A stretch of DNA of 64,000 nucleotides from Arthrobacter sp. zg-Y238 (GCF_024385525.1 NZ_JANFLU010000004.1:186001-250000), one strand, 5' to 3'. Shown: positions 24,881 to 33,704, counted from the stretch's first letter. The notes: generated by a model from the letters alone, not told the origin. Numbers and translations: made by a program.

Positions 24881-25282
24881 ATGAGCACCCCCGAATCCCG
24901 CCCCCAGATCGATGATGACGTTATTGAACTCGCAGGCATGGTTTTTGATGCTGCGCGTGCAGGCGACACCGAAGGGATCCGCCGCTACCTCGACGCCGGC
25001 GTGCCCGTGAACCTGACGAACAGCTCGGGAGACAACCTGCTGATGCTGGCCTCGTACCACGGCCACGCGGAGCTGACCGCGCTGCTGGTGGAACGCGGTG
25101 CGGACGTCAATACGCAGAATGACCGCGGCCAGACCCCGCTTGCCGGTGCCGCGTTCAAGGGGTACGTAGAGATTTTCCGGATTCTGGCGGAAGCGGGTGC
25201 GGATCCCGACGCCGGATCCCCCACCGGGCGGGATACCGCCGGCTTCTTCAAGCGGCAGGAAATGCTGGACCTGCTCGGCTAG
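24881..25282 (+). CDS. Small ankyrin-repeat protein
   Basis: A 133-residue soluble protein consisting of an acidic N-terminal helix (residues about 8-30) and three ankyrin repeats: GDTEGIRRYLDAGVPVNLTN, GDNLLMLASYHGHAELTALL and RGQTPLAGAAFKGYVEIFRI. The consensus TPLAxAA..G and LLxxGADxN turns are clear. It probably mediates a protein-protein contact; the partner is unknown. The ATG at 24881 has AGGAG 5 nt upstream; an upstream in-frame codon adds 12 unlikely residues. Confidence 0.85.
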   Translation: MSTPESRPQIDDDVIELAGMVFDAARAGDTEGIRRYLDAGVPVNLTNSSGDNLLMLASYHGHAELTALLVERGADVNTQNDRGQTPLAGAAFKGYVEIFRILAEAGADPDAGSPTGRDTAGFFKRQEMLDLLG

Positions 25283-25298
25283 GGCGGGTGCGTCGCGC

Positions 25299-26015
25299 CT
25301 AGGCGTTCAGGGCGACGGAGGTGCGGCTTCCGGCGGGGATGAAACCGGACCCGACTGCGGTCCTGGCGGCGCCCACGTTGTCCAGCCGGGCCCGCCACTG
25401 GGGGATTAAGCCGCCTGCCATGGCGTCCTCGAGGGCCACCGAACTGATGTAGCTGCCCAGGCCGCGCAGCCGGTGGCCCGGGGCGGTCAGCACGCTCATG
25501 TCCGCCAGGATTCCGTCGGTGATGCTGTATCCCGCACCTGCCACAGGGCGCGGTTCGTCCTGGGAATCGTCCACCAGGACAAAGACTTCTTCCTTCTCCG
25601 CCAGGCCGGCCTCCGCGACGTCATCCGGAGGACACAGGCGCTCCAGGGCGACCGCGAGAGCGGGTTCGTTGCTGACGGCAAGCTCGTCGAGTGGAATGAC
25701 GCTCGGGAAAGCGTCAGCGAAAAACAGCTGCTCGGCGCCCAGGACCCGTCCGCCGTGTTCCATGGACATCTGGATAAGCCCTGAATGACGGGTGAGCTGC
25801 GCGGCGCTTTGGGTCCTGGCGCGGTCGGCAGCCCATTCGGGGCCGCTGAACACCTCGGCACCGAAAAGGCGCAGGAAGCATGCTGTGTCAGCCTGTTCCT
25901 GAACGCTGTAGATGCGTTCGCCGGTGTCCGTTTCCGCCAGGGCATTATCCGCCAGGCCCAGATGGCGGGACCAGGCCAGCTGGATGATCGCGATGGTTCC
26001 CGAGTCCAGATTCAT
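25299..26015 (-). CDS. GNAT-like N-acetyltransferase domain protein
   Basis: A 238-residue soluble protein. The N-terminal half (NLDSGTIAIIQLAWSRHLGL) does not match a family I know. The C-terminal half has a GNAT-like core: a long strand with VFVLVDDSQDEPRPVAGAGY, then a loop MSVLTAPGHRLRGLGSYISSVAL that resembles the acetyl-CoA-binding R/Q-x-x-G-x-G/A turn. The substrate is unknown. The ATG at 26015 is chosen because TAGGTT lies 7 nt upstream with no SD, a leaderless geometry. An upstream in-frame start would add 91 residues of unconserved, Cys/Arg-rich sequence. Confidence 0.65.
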   Translation of the reverse strand: MNLDSGTIAIIQLAWSRHLGLADNALAETDTGERIYSVQEQADTACFLRLFGAEVFSGPEWAADRARTQSAAQLTRHSGLIQMSMEHGGRVLGAEQLFFADAFPSVIPLDELAVSNEPALAVALERLCPPDDVAEAGLAEKEEVFVLVDDSQDEPRPVAGAGYSITDGILADMSVLTAPGHRLRGLGSYISSVALEDAMAGGLIPQWRARLDNVGAARTAVGSGFIPAGSRTSVALNA

Positions 26016-26022
26016 GGTTTTC

Positions 26023-26028
26023 AACCTA
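26023..26028 (-). promoter_or_regulatory. -10 box TAGGTT for the GNAT-like gene
   Basis: On the minus strand TAGGTT ends 7 nt before the ATG at 26015. No SD is present, consistent with a leaderless mRNA. Confidence 0.4.
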
Positions 26029-26164
26029 CACCGCGGCATGCACACGCATGCAAACGCCCTGCCGAAGCATACGGAATCCTCAGCAAATACACAGCATGCC
26101 TGACGGAATCGGTACGCCGACGGCAGGGCGCGGCAGACGGCGGGCGGGCAGAACCCGGCCCCGC

Positions 26165-27196
26165 CTAGCCGAAGAGGATGGCGGCCTCGTCGTAGCGGTG
26201 CTCGGGAACGGTCTTCAGATTGCCGAGGGCCTTTTCGAAGCCCACATGGACAATGTCCGTACCGTGCAGCGACACCATGGTTCCCCACAGGCTGTCCACC
26301 ACCGAATCCACCGCGGCCATGCCCAGGCGGGTGGCAAGGACCCGGTCGTAGGCCGTTGGTACACCGCCGCGCTGGATATGGCCAAGAACCGTGGCACGGG
26401 TTTCAATGCCGGTCCGCGCCTCGATCTCGGGGGCCAGCAGTTCGCCGATGCCGCCCAGCCGCGGGCGGCCGAAACTGTCCAGGCCACGCTCCGAGTGCGG
26501 CATCTCCATATCCGTGGTGACGAAACCTTCGGCCACAACCACCAGCGGGGCACGGCCGCGGTCGCGGGCATCGCTGACCCACTGGGAAATCTGTTCGATG
26601 CTGACCGGGTGCTCGGGAATCAGGATGGCGTGGGCACCGGCTGCCATGCCGGAATGCAGGGCAATCCAGCCCACATGCCGGCCCATGACTTCGGCCACCA
26701 TGCAGCGGTGGTGGGATTCACCGGTGGTCCGCAGGCGGTCACAGGCCTCCGTGGCAATCTCCACTGCGGTATCGAACCCGAAGGTGTAATCAGTGGCATC
26801 AAGATCGTTGTCCACGGTCTTGGGCACGCCGACGATTTTCAGGCCGGCGTCCGTAAGCCGCTGGGCGGCTGCGAGGGTGCCTTCACCGCCAATGGCGATA
26901 ACGGCGTCGATCCCGAGGCGGTCCAGCGTGGCCTTGATCTTCTCCGGCCCGCCGTTCGGACCTTCAAACGGGTTGGTGCGGGACGTCCCGAGGATCGTCC
27001 CGCCCTGCTTGGAAATGCCGCGGACACGGGAGCGGGGCAGGTCCATGATGTCGCCGTCCACCACGCCGCGCCAGCCGTCACGGAAACCGACGAACTCGAT
27101 GTCCTCGTATTCCTTGATGCCTTTGAGGACGGCACCGCGGATCACTGCGTTCAGCCCGGGGCAGTCCCCTCCGCTGGTGAGGATACCGATCTTCAT
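26165..27196 (-). CDS. pfkA: 6-phosphofructokinase
   Basis: A 343-residue phosphofructokinase phosphorylating fructose 6-phosphate in glycolysis. Motifs are LTSGGDCPGLNAVIR at the N-terminus, the nucleotide-site GGEGT (103-107) and the catalytic PKTVDND (Asp129 as base), with VVAEGF and GHIQRGG. The residue corresponding to E. coli Gly104 is still glycine, as in ATP-using enzymes. The one corresponding to Gly124 is lysine (Lys126), as in PPi-dependent enzymes. This mixed signature is the group III pattern of actinobacteria; ATP use is likely but not proven by sequence. The gene stands alone. Confidence 0.92.
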   Translation of the reverse strand: MKIGILTSGGDCPGLNAVIRGAVLKGIKEYEDIEFVGFRDGWRGVVDGDIMDLPRSRVRGISKQGGTILGTSRTNPFEGPNGGPEKIKATLDRLGIDAVIAIGGEGTLAAAQRLTDAGLKIVGVPKTVDNDLDATDYTFGFDTAVEIATEACDRLRTTGESHHRCMVAEVMGRHVGWIALHSGMAAGAHAILIPEHPVSIEQISQWVSDARDRGRAPLVVVAEGFVTTDMEMPHSERGLDSFGRPRLGGIGELLAPEIEARTGIETRATVLGHIQRGGVPTAYDRVLATRLGMAAVDSVVDSLWGTMVSLHGTDIVHVGFEKALGNLKTVPEHRYDEAAILFG

Positions 27197-27267
27197 GTCA
27201 TTACCCCTGGATCTGCTGGCGGTTGTTAGGTCCTGGCTTTGATTCTAGCCAGCAGATCCGTGGAGGA

Positions 27268-27510
27268 CTAAGCGCGGGGGCTCACCAGGCGCTGCAGGAT
27301 GATGGTTCCGTCCGTCTTCGGCAGCAGCAGCCATGCCACGACGTATGTGCCCAGGCCTACAAACGGCAGCAGGAAACTGAGGAGGACGCCGATCCGGACC
27401 AGGGAAACATCCCACCCGTAGGTTGCGGCAAGGCCGGCGCAGACTCCGCCGACCCAGCCCCTCTGCCTTTTAACCGGGGAGGAGCGCACGATGCTGAAGA
27501 ACTTTTCCAT
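27268..27510 (-). CDS. Small PspC-domain membrane protein
   Basis: An 80-residue protein that is almost a bare PspC domain: basic N-terminus with VKRQRGWVGGVCAGLAATYGWDVSLVRIG, then a hydrophobic span at about 41-64 (VLLSFLLPFVGLGTYVVAWLLLP). PspC proteins sit in the cytoplasmic membrane and take part in envelope-stress responses. It is the last gene of a minus-strand cluster (three genes) that diverges from a PspC-containing histidine kinase, suggesting a role as a sensor or modulator of that system. Confidence 0.82.
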   Translation of the reverse strand: MEKFFSIVRSSPVKRQRGWVGGVCAGLAATYGWDVSLVRIGVLLSFLLPFVGLGTYVVAWLLLPKTDGTIILQRLVSPRA

Positions 27511-27586
27511 GTACTAAGCCTTATCTGATGGTGGTGAAATAGGGAAATACCAGTGCCGGTCCGCGGATACGGTGACCGGGTCCGCG

Positions 27587-27973
27587 TCAGCGGGAGCGGC
27601 TGCGCTGAAGGCCGGAAAGGAACCCGCCCAGCAGGAGCGCCAGCCCCGCACCAAGGGTGAGGCAGAGGACCAGCAGGACGGGATCCACCGAAAGGTTGAC
27701 GGTGTTCACCAGGAGCAGGAGGACGGCCAGGACAGTCAGGACCAGGCCCCACACCACCGTGCCTACCTGCAGTGCGCTGGGCGGAACGGCGTCGGGGGAG
27801 TCATGGGTATCCGCCTCCGGTGCAGCGGCGCCGCGGGGAGTCACCGGTCCTGTTTCGGTATTGGCCGGACCCGGGTCTGCGGCTGATGCCGGCGGCACCC
27901 CCCGGTCCGGGGCTTCGTAACTTTCAGGCCCGTACTGGCGGCCCAGATAGTCCCTCTCGTTGTCCTGTTCCAT
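27587..27973 (-). CDS. Membrane protein with two C-terminal spans, function unknown
   Basis: A 128-residue protein. Its N-terminal 70 residues are acidic, disordered and rich in Pro/Asp/Glu. Two hydrophobic segments follow (about 70-92 and 97-119), ending in a short basic tail (QRSRSR). It is only 2 nt from the stop of the upstream PspC/LiaF-like gene and 76 nt before the small PspC gene, so it belongs to the same operon. No domain family is recognised. The function is inferred only as part of the envelope-stress cluster. Confidence 0.6.
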   Translation of the reverse strand: MEQDNERDYLGRQYGPESYEAPDRGVPPASAADPGPANTETGPVTPRGAAAPEADTHDSPDAVPPSALQVGTVVWGLVLTVLAVLLLLVNTVNLSVDPVLLVLCLTLGAGLALLLGGFLSGLQRSRSR

Positions 27974-27975
27974 GG

Positions 27976-29472
27976 CTAGAGATCGCTTTCTTCAGTCGTG
28001 ACGAGTACGTTGCCCGCGAGTCCGCGGACGTCAATGGTGATCCGGTCTCCGTCGGCGCCGTCGTTAAGGGTGCGCTCGTCGGACGGCTGCCACAGTCCGC
28101 TGTATTCCCGCCGGTCCGACCCGTCGTTCACCTCGACATTTCCCGCAGCCATGCCGAACCGGATGGTTACCGGCGCATCGTCGGGAACGAGGATGGCGAG
28201 GTTCCCGGCGGCGACGCTGGCCGGGACCTCGAAGTTCCCCGAAGTCTCGGTTTCGCGGAGGTCAACTGTCCCGTTGGCGGCGACCACGGTGTAGCCGCCG
28301 CCTGCCTGGGCAGCGTCGCGGGGCACCCAGTCCGCATTGCTGGCCACCAACAGGTTGTCGTTGACCATGCTGCCCTGGGTTAGGAGGGAGGCGACGAGTG
28401 CTACCACGGCCGCCGTGCCGATCCCGCTGGAGTGCCTGCCGACCACGCCCAGGATCACGATGCCGAGGCCCAGGACGGCCGCGGACGCCGCCAAGGCAAC
28501 GGAAAGCGGTGCGGCCAGGGCAAGGACGTTGACGTAATCCAGGGCGAGGACCGTTCCACCTGCGAGCAGGGCGGCACCGAACAGGGCCGCGGCGAAGGAC
28601 CCGGGGGCTCCCGGGACACGCTTTGCCTTAGCGGCGCATTCCGCGTTCTGCTTCGAATCGGGTGCCGGCGACGGAGCCGGTCCGGCGGGGACGGCAAATT
28701 CGTGGGGTACAGCAGTGAAGGGGACCGTGCTGCCGGCAGATGGGGAACCGGCCGGGGCGGTGCCGGTGGCGGCATTGCCCGGTTTGGCAAGCGATACGGG
28801 CTTCCCGGGGGCTCCGGAAGCGTTGGTAGCCGCGGGAGGAGCGGAGGCGGTGGTTCCCGGGTCGCCGGACGCATCCGCGCCGGTTGCCTGGCCGGAAAGA
28901 TGGAACCGGCCCTTGCCTGTGGAGAACCAGTACACAGAGGCCACGCCCGCGCCGATCCAGAACAGTGTCCAAACGACGGCGCCGAACCAGCCGTCCGCGC
29001 CGAGGAAGGAGGCACCGGGACCGCCCATTCCGAGGATGGCGAAAATGAGTGCTCCGGTCATGCCGGATGTCCAGTCGCCGCGGATCGCTTCTTCGAGATG
29101 GATCCGGCCGTCCGGTTCCGGGAGCAGCGCCCAGGCGACTCCGTAAACCAGTAACCCGATACCAAAAGCGCCGAGGACTATGAACAGTCCGCGGACAAGC
29201 ACGGGGTCCAGCCCGGTGCGTGCCGCGATCCCGGTCGCGACGCCGCCGAACCATCGGTCCCCGCCGCGCGGGATGCCAAGGGATCGGACCCAATGAAAGA
29301 AACCGCTGTGGAATCCGCCGGATGACGGTGCGCCGGTTCCTCCCGCGGCTGAACCGGTGTTCGTGGAGCCGCTGCCTGCCGCATGGCTGCCCGCGGGGGC
29401 CGGACCATGTTCAGCGGAAGGTTGCGCTGCGGGGTCTGGGGCCCCGGAATCAGGGGATGGGGAAGGGTTCAT
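27976..29472 (-). CDS. PspC-domain membrane protein with LiaF-like C-terminal domain
   Basis: A 498-residue protein. The first 60 residues are disordered and Gly/Ser/Ala-rich. A PspC domain lies at about 68-116 (DRWFGGVATGIAARTGLDPVLVRGLFIVLG then a span). More membrane segments follow near 130-180, and a disordered Pro/Ala/Thr linker comes next. Another hydrophobic bundle is at about 290-370, and the extracytoplasmic beta-rich C-terminus (VVAANGTVDLRETETSGNFEV) resembles LiaF/DUF2154-type domains. Such proteins modulate envelope-stress two-component systems. GGAGG precedes the ATG. It diverges from the kinase gene at 29607 with a 134-bp gap, which is the likely regulatory region. Confidence 0.75.
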   Translation of the reverse strand: MNPSPSPDSGAPDPAAQPSAEHGPAPAGSHAAGSGSTNTGSAAGGTGAPSSGGFHSGFFHWVRSLGIPRGGDRWFGGVATGIAARTGLDPVLVRGLFIVLGAFGIGLLVYGVAWALLPEPDGRIHLEEAIRGDWTSGMTGALIFAILGMGGPGASFLGADGWFGAVVWTLFWIGAGVASVYWFSTGKGRFHLSGQATGADASGDPGTTASAPPAATNASGAPGKPVSLAKPGNAATGTAPAGSPSAGSTVPFTAVPHEFAVPAGPAPSPAPDSKQNAECAAKAKRVPGAPGSFAAALFGAALLAGGTVLALDYVNVLALAAPLSVALAASAAVLGLGIVILGVVGRHSSGIGTAAVVALVASLLTQGSMVNDNLLVASNADWVPRDAAQAGGGYTVVAANGTVDLRETETSGNFEVPASVAAGNLAILVPDDAPVTIRFGMAAGNVEVNDGSDRREYSGLWQPSDERTLNDGADGDRITIDVRGLAGNVLVTTEESDL

Positions 29473-29606
29473 GCCTCCAGTCTTCTCCGGCCGCAGCCAT
29501 CCTGCATCAGGGACTACCCTGACCCGCCCCTGAACGGCCCCTGAAGATCGGGAATTATTGCCGTCAGGGCCGGTGTACGGCGGCTTCCCCGTGTTTGGAT
29601 AGGTCC

Positions 29607-31010
29607 ATGAGAGAACCCTTGGTGCGTCCCCGCGAACGGATCATTGCCGGCGTCTGCGCCGGGCTGGCCGCGCACTTGGGCTGGCCCGTGAAGCTGACCC
29701 GGATCGTTATGGCCGTGCTGGTGCTTGGCGCTGGAAGCGGCTTCATCCTCTACGGGTGGCTGTGGATCATGGTTCCCACTCAGGAGGAGCAGGAGAAGAA
29801 GGAACAGGTATCCGCCAACCCGCGCAGTATCGCCGAAAACTACGCGAGGCAGCTTCGGGAAGGCGCAGTCCCCACCCCGCAGCCGGGTAAGACCGGGCAC
29901 CGGGAGGTTGCGGCGGGCCTTGCCCTGCTGCTGGTGGCAGCGGCCTTTATTGCCCAGCGGTTGGGTGCCAACCTGAACTGGGGGCTGTTTGTCCCCGTCG
30001 CCGCCATCGCCGGCGGGGCGGTGCTGGCATGGATGCAGCTGGACGAGAGCCGGCGGGCCGGGCTGATGAACAGTGCCGGAGCTGACCGGGCCTCAGGGCT
30101 GATCCGCCTGGCGGCGGGCCTCCTGCTGGTGGTCGCCGGTGTGCTGGTAGTGGTCTCGGGCGCGGTGAGCTGGGATGTCCTGATGTCGGGGCTGCTGGCC
30201 TCCGCCGCGGTGCTGGCCGGCGTGGCACTGGTGTTCACTCCGTGGGCGATAAAGCACTGGCGGGACCTGGAAGCCGAGCGGTCCGGACGGATTCGGCAGA
30301 CGGAGCGGGCCGAAATCGCGGCCCACCTGCACGATTCTGTCCTGCAGACTCTGGCCCTGATCCAGAAGCGCGCCGGCTCCGAGCAGGACGTCATCCGCCT
30401 TGCCCGCGCCCAGGAAAGGGAGCTGAGGCAGTGGTTGTATTCCGACCGTGCCCGGGCCGAAGACCACCTCGTGGAATGCATGCGCCGGATTGCAGCAGAA
30501 ATCGAGGACGCCTACGGCCACCCGATTGAGCTGGTGGCAGTCTCGGACGCCGCGCTGGATGAGCGGACTGAAGCTCTGGCCTCCGCTACGCGGGCTGCCA
30601 TGCTGAATGCCGCCCAGCATGCCGGCGGCACGGTTTCGGTCTATGTTGAATGCAGGCCGGAGCAGCTTGAAGTCTTTGTGCGGGACCGCGGCTCCGGATT
30701 CGACCTGGATGCCGTGCCTGCTGACCGGATCGGCGTGCGGGGATCCATCATCGGACGGATGCAGCGTGCAGGGGGCAGTGCGGCTATCCGCAGCACTGCC
30801 GACGGCACGGAGGTCCGGCTGGTGCTGCCGCTGCCGAAAGGCACGGAAAACGGTTCCCGTGACGACGTACCCGGGGCAGCAAACAGCACGGGCAACGGCA
30901 GCACTGGCAACGGCAGCCCAGGGAACGGCAGTACGGCAGACGCCGGCGCAGCACAGAAGATCCCCTCGACGGATAACCGCGTATCAAGCAACGGAGCACA
31001 ACCTCAATGA
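29607..31010 (+). CDS. PspC-domain sensor histidine kinase of a LuxR-type two-component system
   Basis: A 467-residue membrane kinase. An N-terminal PspC domain occupies about 5-58 (PRERIIAGVCAGLAAHLGW and a span at 32-57). Three further membrane segments lie at about 100-118, 124-142 and 165-215. A HisKA_3 region has the phospho-acceptor in AHLHDSVLQTL (His242). The ATPase domain follows, with N box (MLNAAQHAGG) and G box (VRDRGSGFDLD). The last 60 residues are a disordered tail with repeated NGS units. The stop overlaps the response-regulator start (ATGA). The organisation resembles the EsrISR envelope-stress system of Corynebacterium, which also pairs PspC proteins with such a kinase. Confidence 0.85.
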   Translation: MREPLVRPRERIIAGVCAGLAAHLGWPVKLTRIVMAVLVLGAGSGFILYGWLWIMVPTQEEQEKKEQVSANPRSIAENYARQLREGAVPTPQPGKTGHREVAAGLALLLVAAAFIAQRLGANLNWGLFVPVAAIAGGAVLAWMQLDESRRAGLMNSAGADRASGLIRLAAGLLLVVAGVLVVVSGAVSWDVLMSGLLASAAVLAGVALVFTPWAIKHWRDLEAERSGRIRQTERAEIAAHLHDSVLQTLALIQKRAGSEQDVIRLARAQERELRQWLYSDRARAEDHLVECMRRIAAEIEDAYGHPIELVAVSDAALDERTEALASATRAAMLNAAQHAGGTVSVYVECRPEQLEVFVRDRGSGFDLDAVPADRIGVRGSIIGRMQRAGGSAAIRSTADGTEVRLVLPLPKGTENGSRDDVPGAANSTGNGSTGNGSPGNGSTADAGAAQKIPSTDNRVSSNGAQPQ

Positions 31011-31669
31011 CGATCCACCCCTCGCCGCCGATCGACGTCGTCGTGGTTGATGACCATGCCATCTTCCGCTCCGGGCTCCGTGCGGACCTCGACGCCCGCA
31101 TCAACGTGGTGGCGGAAGCGGACAGCGTCGAAACCGCGGTTGCAGCGATCACGGCCCGGCGTCCCGCCGTCGTTCTCCTCGATGTCCACCTGCCCGGCGG
31201 CAACGGCGGCGGCGGAGCGGAAGTGCTGGCGGGGTGCGCCGGGCTGCTGGGAGTGACCCGGTTCCTGGCGCTGAGCGTCTCCGATGCCGCCGAAGACGTG
31301 GTCACGGTCATCCGGGCCGGTGCCCGTGGCTACGTCACCAAGACCATTTCGGGTCCGGAGATTTCCGACGCCGTCCTGCGGGTGGCCGGCGGTGACGCGG
31401 TGTTCTCGCCGCGCCTGGCGGGATTCGTGCTGGACGCCTTCGGCACGGCGAGCGTGGCTGCAGTGGATGACGAGCTGGACCGCCTCTCGGCCCGTGAGCT
31501 CGAGGTCATGCGGCTGATCGCCCGCGGCTACAGCTACAAAGAGGTGGCCCGCGAGCTGTTCATTTCCGTGAAGACGGTGGAAACCCACGTTTCCTCGGTG
31601 CTGCGCAAGCTCCAACTCTCCTCACGCCACGAGCTCACCCGCTGGGCCGCGGACCGCCGGCTGCTCTAG
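31007..31669 (+). CDS. LuxR-family response regulator, partner of the PspC kinase
   Basis: A 220-residue NarL/LuxR-type regulator. The receiver domain is complete: acidic pair Asp15-Asp16 in VVVVDDHAIF, phospho-acceptor Asp59 in LLDVHLPGG and the conserved lysine in GYVTKTIS. The helix-turn-helix (about 150-215) has LSARELEVMRLIARGYSYKEVA and VETHVSSVLRKLQL. It overlaps the kinase stop by 4 nt (ATGA), so the pair is translationally coupled. Targets probably include the divergent PspC operon; the sequence does not show the binding site. Confidence 0.9.
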   Translation: MTIHPSPPIDVVVVDDHAIFRSGLRADLDARINVVAEADSVETAVAAITARRPAVVLLDVHLPGGNGGGGAEVLAGCAGLLGVTRFLALSVSDAAEDVVTVIRAGARGYVTKTISGPEISDAVLRVAGGDAVFSPRLAGFVLDAFGTASVAAVDDELDRLSARELEVMRLIARGYSYKEVARELFISVKTVETHVSSVLRKLQLSSRHELTRWAADRRLL

Positions 31670-31675
31670 CAGTCC

Positions 31676-32896
31676 TTACCGGCCCTTGCCGAGGAAGTCC
31701 TGCAGCCGCTCCATCCCGGTGGCGAGGTCTTCGTCGCCCAGGGCGTAGGAGAGGCGCAGGTAGCCCGAAGGGCCGAAGGCTTCACCCGGAACCACTGCAA
31801 CCTCAACGGTGTCGAGGATCAGTGCCGCCAGCTCGGCCGAAGTCTGCGGCCGGACGGGGCCTTCCTTGCCCGGGAACTCGCGCCCAAGCAGGCCGCGGAC
31901 ATCCGCATAGGCGTAGAACGCGCCTTCGGGCATGGGGCATTCGACGCCGTCGATCGAGTTCAGGGCCGCCACCATGGCGCGCCGGCGCCGGTCAAAGGCC
32001 TGCTTCATTTCGTCCACGGCCGTCAGCGGTCCCGACACAGCGGCCAGTGCGGCCATCTGCGACACGTTGGACACGTTGGAGGACAGGTGGGACTGCAGGT
32101 TGGTGGCGGCCTTGATGACGTCAGCCGCAGCAATCATCCAGCCGACCCGCCAGCCGGTCATGGCGTAGGTCTTGGCCACGCCGTTCAGCACCACAACCTT
32201 GTCGCCCAGCTCCGGTGCCGCAGTGGCGATCGAGGTGAAGGGCACGCCGTCGTACGTCAGGTGCTCATAGATTTCATCGGTGATGACCCACAGCCCGTTC
32301 TCCGCCGCCCAGCGGCCGATTTCGGCCACCTGTTCCGCGGGGTACACGGCACCTGTGGGGTTGGAGGGGGAAACGAAGAGCAGGACCTTGGTGGCTGTGG
32401 TGCGGGCGGCCTCAAGCTGCTCGACGCTCACCAGGTAACCCTGATCCGGGCCGGCGAAAACCTCTACCGGAACGCCGCCGGCCAGCCGGATGGCCTCCGG
32501 GTACGTGGTCCAGTAGGGGGTGGGAACCAGGACTTCGTCGCCCGGGTTCAGCAGCGTGGCGAAGGATTCGTAGACGGCCTGCTTGCCGCCGTTGGTCACC
32601 AGGACCTGGGTCGGGTCGACGGCGTAGCCGGAGTCCCGCAGGGTCTTGGCGGCAATGGCCTTCTTGAGCTCAGGGAGCCCGCCGGCGGGGGAGTAGCGGT
32701 GGAAACGCGGCTGGCGCGCGGCGTCGACGGCGGCGTCGACGATGTAGTCCGGGGTGGGGAAATCCGGTTCACCCGCGCCGAAACCGATCACCGGGCGCCC
32801 GGCGGCCTTTAATGCCTTGGCCTTGGCATCCACTGCGAGGGTTGCGGACTCGGCAATGGATGAGATGCGCTCTGAAATACGGCCGGTGGAAGACAT
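31676..32896 (-). CDS. aspC: Aspartate aminotransferase (class I/II)
   Basis: A 406-residue PLP enzyme. Features are [37 protein letters not shown], the Asp/Tyr pair in [14 protein letters not shown] and the PLP lysine in [16 protein letters not shown] (Lys242), with the C-terminal substrate arginine in GYLRLSYAL. This is the Ib-type subgroup common in Bacillus, Thermus and actinobacteria, acting on aspartate/2-oxoglutarate. GGGAA lies before the ATG. It is divergent from the tRNA-Trp/secE unit. Confidence 0.88.
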   Translation of the reverse strand: MSSTGRISERISSIAESATLAVDAKAKALKAAGRPVIGFGAGEPDFPTPDYIVDAAVDAARQPRFHRYSPAGGLPELKKAIAAKTLRDSGYAVDPTQVLVTNGGKQAVYESFATLLNPGDEVLVPTPYWTTYPEAIRLAGGVPVEVFAGPDQGYLVSVEQLEAARTTATKVLLFVSPSNPTGAVYPAEQVAEIGRWAAENGLWVITDEIYEHLTYDGVPFTSIATAAPELGDKVVVLNGVAKTYAMTGWRVGWMIAAADVIKAATNLQSHLSSNVSNVSQMAALAAVSGPLTAVDEMKQAFDRRRRAMVAALNSIDGVECPMPEGAFYAYADVRGLLGREFPGKEGPVRPQTSAELAALILDTVEVAVVPGEAFGPSGYLRLSYALGDEDLATGMERLQDFLGKGR

Positions 32897-33030
32897 GGGA
32901 TTCCCGTCTGGTGTGTGGCGGCGGCTTACGTTGGCCGCGTCGGTCCTGCCGGACGACGGCGGCGTCCCCCCAGTTTAGGCGCTCGGAATCCCCGCCGCAG
33001 GTCAGCGCGGCACTCCGTGGACAGGGCCGG

Positions 33031-33060
33031 TTCGACGGGACGGCAAAGTTTGCGTAGACT
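33031..33060 (+). promoter_or_regulatory. Candidate promoter of tRNA-Trp and secE
   Basis: TTCGAC at 33031-33036, an 18-bp spacer and TAGACT at 33055-33060. The transcript would begin about 105 nt before tRNA-Trp. The -10 hexamer is the same as at rpoB, rpsL and tuf. Confidence 0.4.
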
Positions 33061-33169
33061 GGTTCTTCGGTGGTTGAGCACACCACGCTGCTTTGTGCCT
33101 TTCGGTCGGGGAAATAGTCTCCGGTTCGTTGCGGCTACAATGGTGGCGGTAGGGTGAGTTTTCCTCCAT

Positions 33170-33242
33170 AGGGTAGTGGCGCAATTGGTAGCGCAGCGGT
33201 CTCCAAAACCGCAGGTTGCAGGTTCGAGTCCTGTCTGCCCTG
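33170..33242 (+). tRNA. tRNA-Trp (anticodon CCA)
   Basis: A 73-nt cloverleaf. The acceptor stem is AGGGTAG/CTGCCCT with one T-G pair, the anticodon loop is CTCCAAA in the GCGGT/ACCGC stem, and the T stem is GCAGG/CCTGT. The discriminator is G and CCA is not encoded. The position just upstream of secE-nusG is widely conserved in bacteria. Confidence 0.95.
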
Positions 33243-33341
33243 CGCAGAACTGTCATTTCCGGCAGCTCAGCAGTCCTTCATGGAATGAGCAGTCCCAGCA
33301 CTTGCTGCGATTGTGAACCGACACAGATGAGTGAGGCGAAG

Positions 33342-33608
33342 GTGACCGAGACAGCTGCCAGCAGCTCCAAGGGACACCCCTCCAGCGGGCCCAAGAAGCG
33401 CGGGTTCTTCGCCGGTATAGCTCTCTTCCTGCGCCAGGTGATTGCCGAGCTGAAAAAGGTGGTCACCCCCACCCGCAAGGAACTGCTGAGGTACACCCTC
33501 GTTGTCCTCGCGTTCGTGATGGTGATGATGCTTATCGTTACGGCTCTCGACTTTGCCTTTGGCAAGGGCGCACTGTGGATCTTCGGCTCGGGCGGCGGCG
33601 AAAGCTAG
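33342..33608 (+). CDS. secE: Preprotein translocase subunit SecE
   Basis: An 88-residue subunit of the SecYEG translocon with one transmembrane helix at about 52-75 and the conserved pre-helix segment QVIAELKKVVTPTRKELLRYT. The N-terminal 25 residues are a basic Ser/Lys tail. I chose the GTG at 33342 because GAGG is 5 nt upstream. An in-frame ATG at 33327 with no SD is an alternative that adds five residues. It is 99 nt after tRNA-Trp and 96 nt before nusG, in the standard tRNA-secE-nusG order. Confidence 0.9.
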   Translation: MTETAASSSKGHPSSGPKKRGFFAGIALFLRQVIAELKKVVTPTRKELLRYTLVVLAFVMVMMLIVTALDFAFGKGALWIFGSGGGES

Positions 33609-33704
33609 CCAGAGACCTAAGGTTCCGTCCGCTGGACGTTGAACCGGAGACCATGAGCTAGTGACAAACCCGATAGTGCTCTGAAGAAGAAAGCAGGAAT
33701 CTAC

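Noticed and set aside
29595-29606. TTG at 29595 as start of the PspC kinase
   Set aside because: It lacks an SD and adds four unconserved residues. The ATG at 29607 has GGATAGG just upstream.
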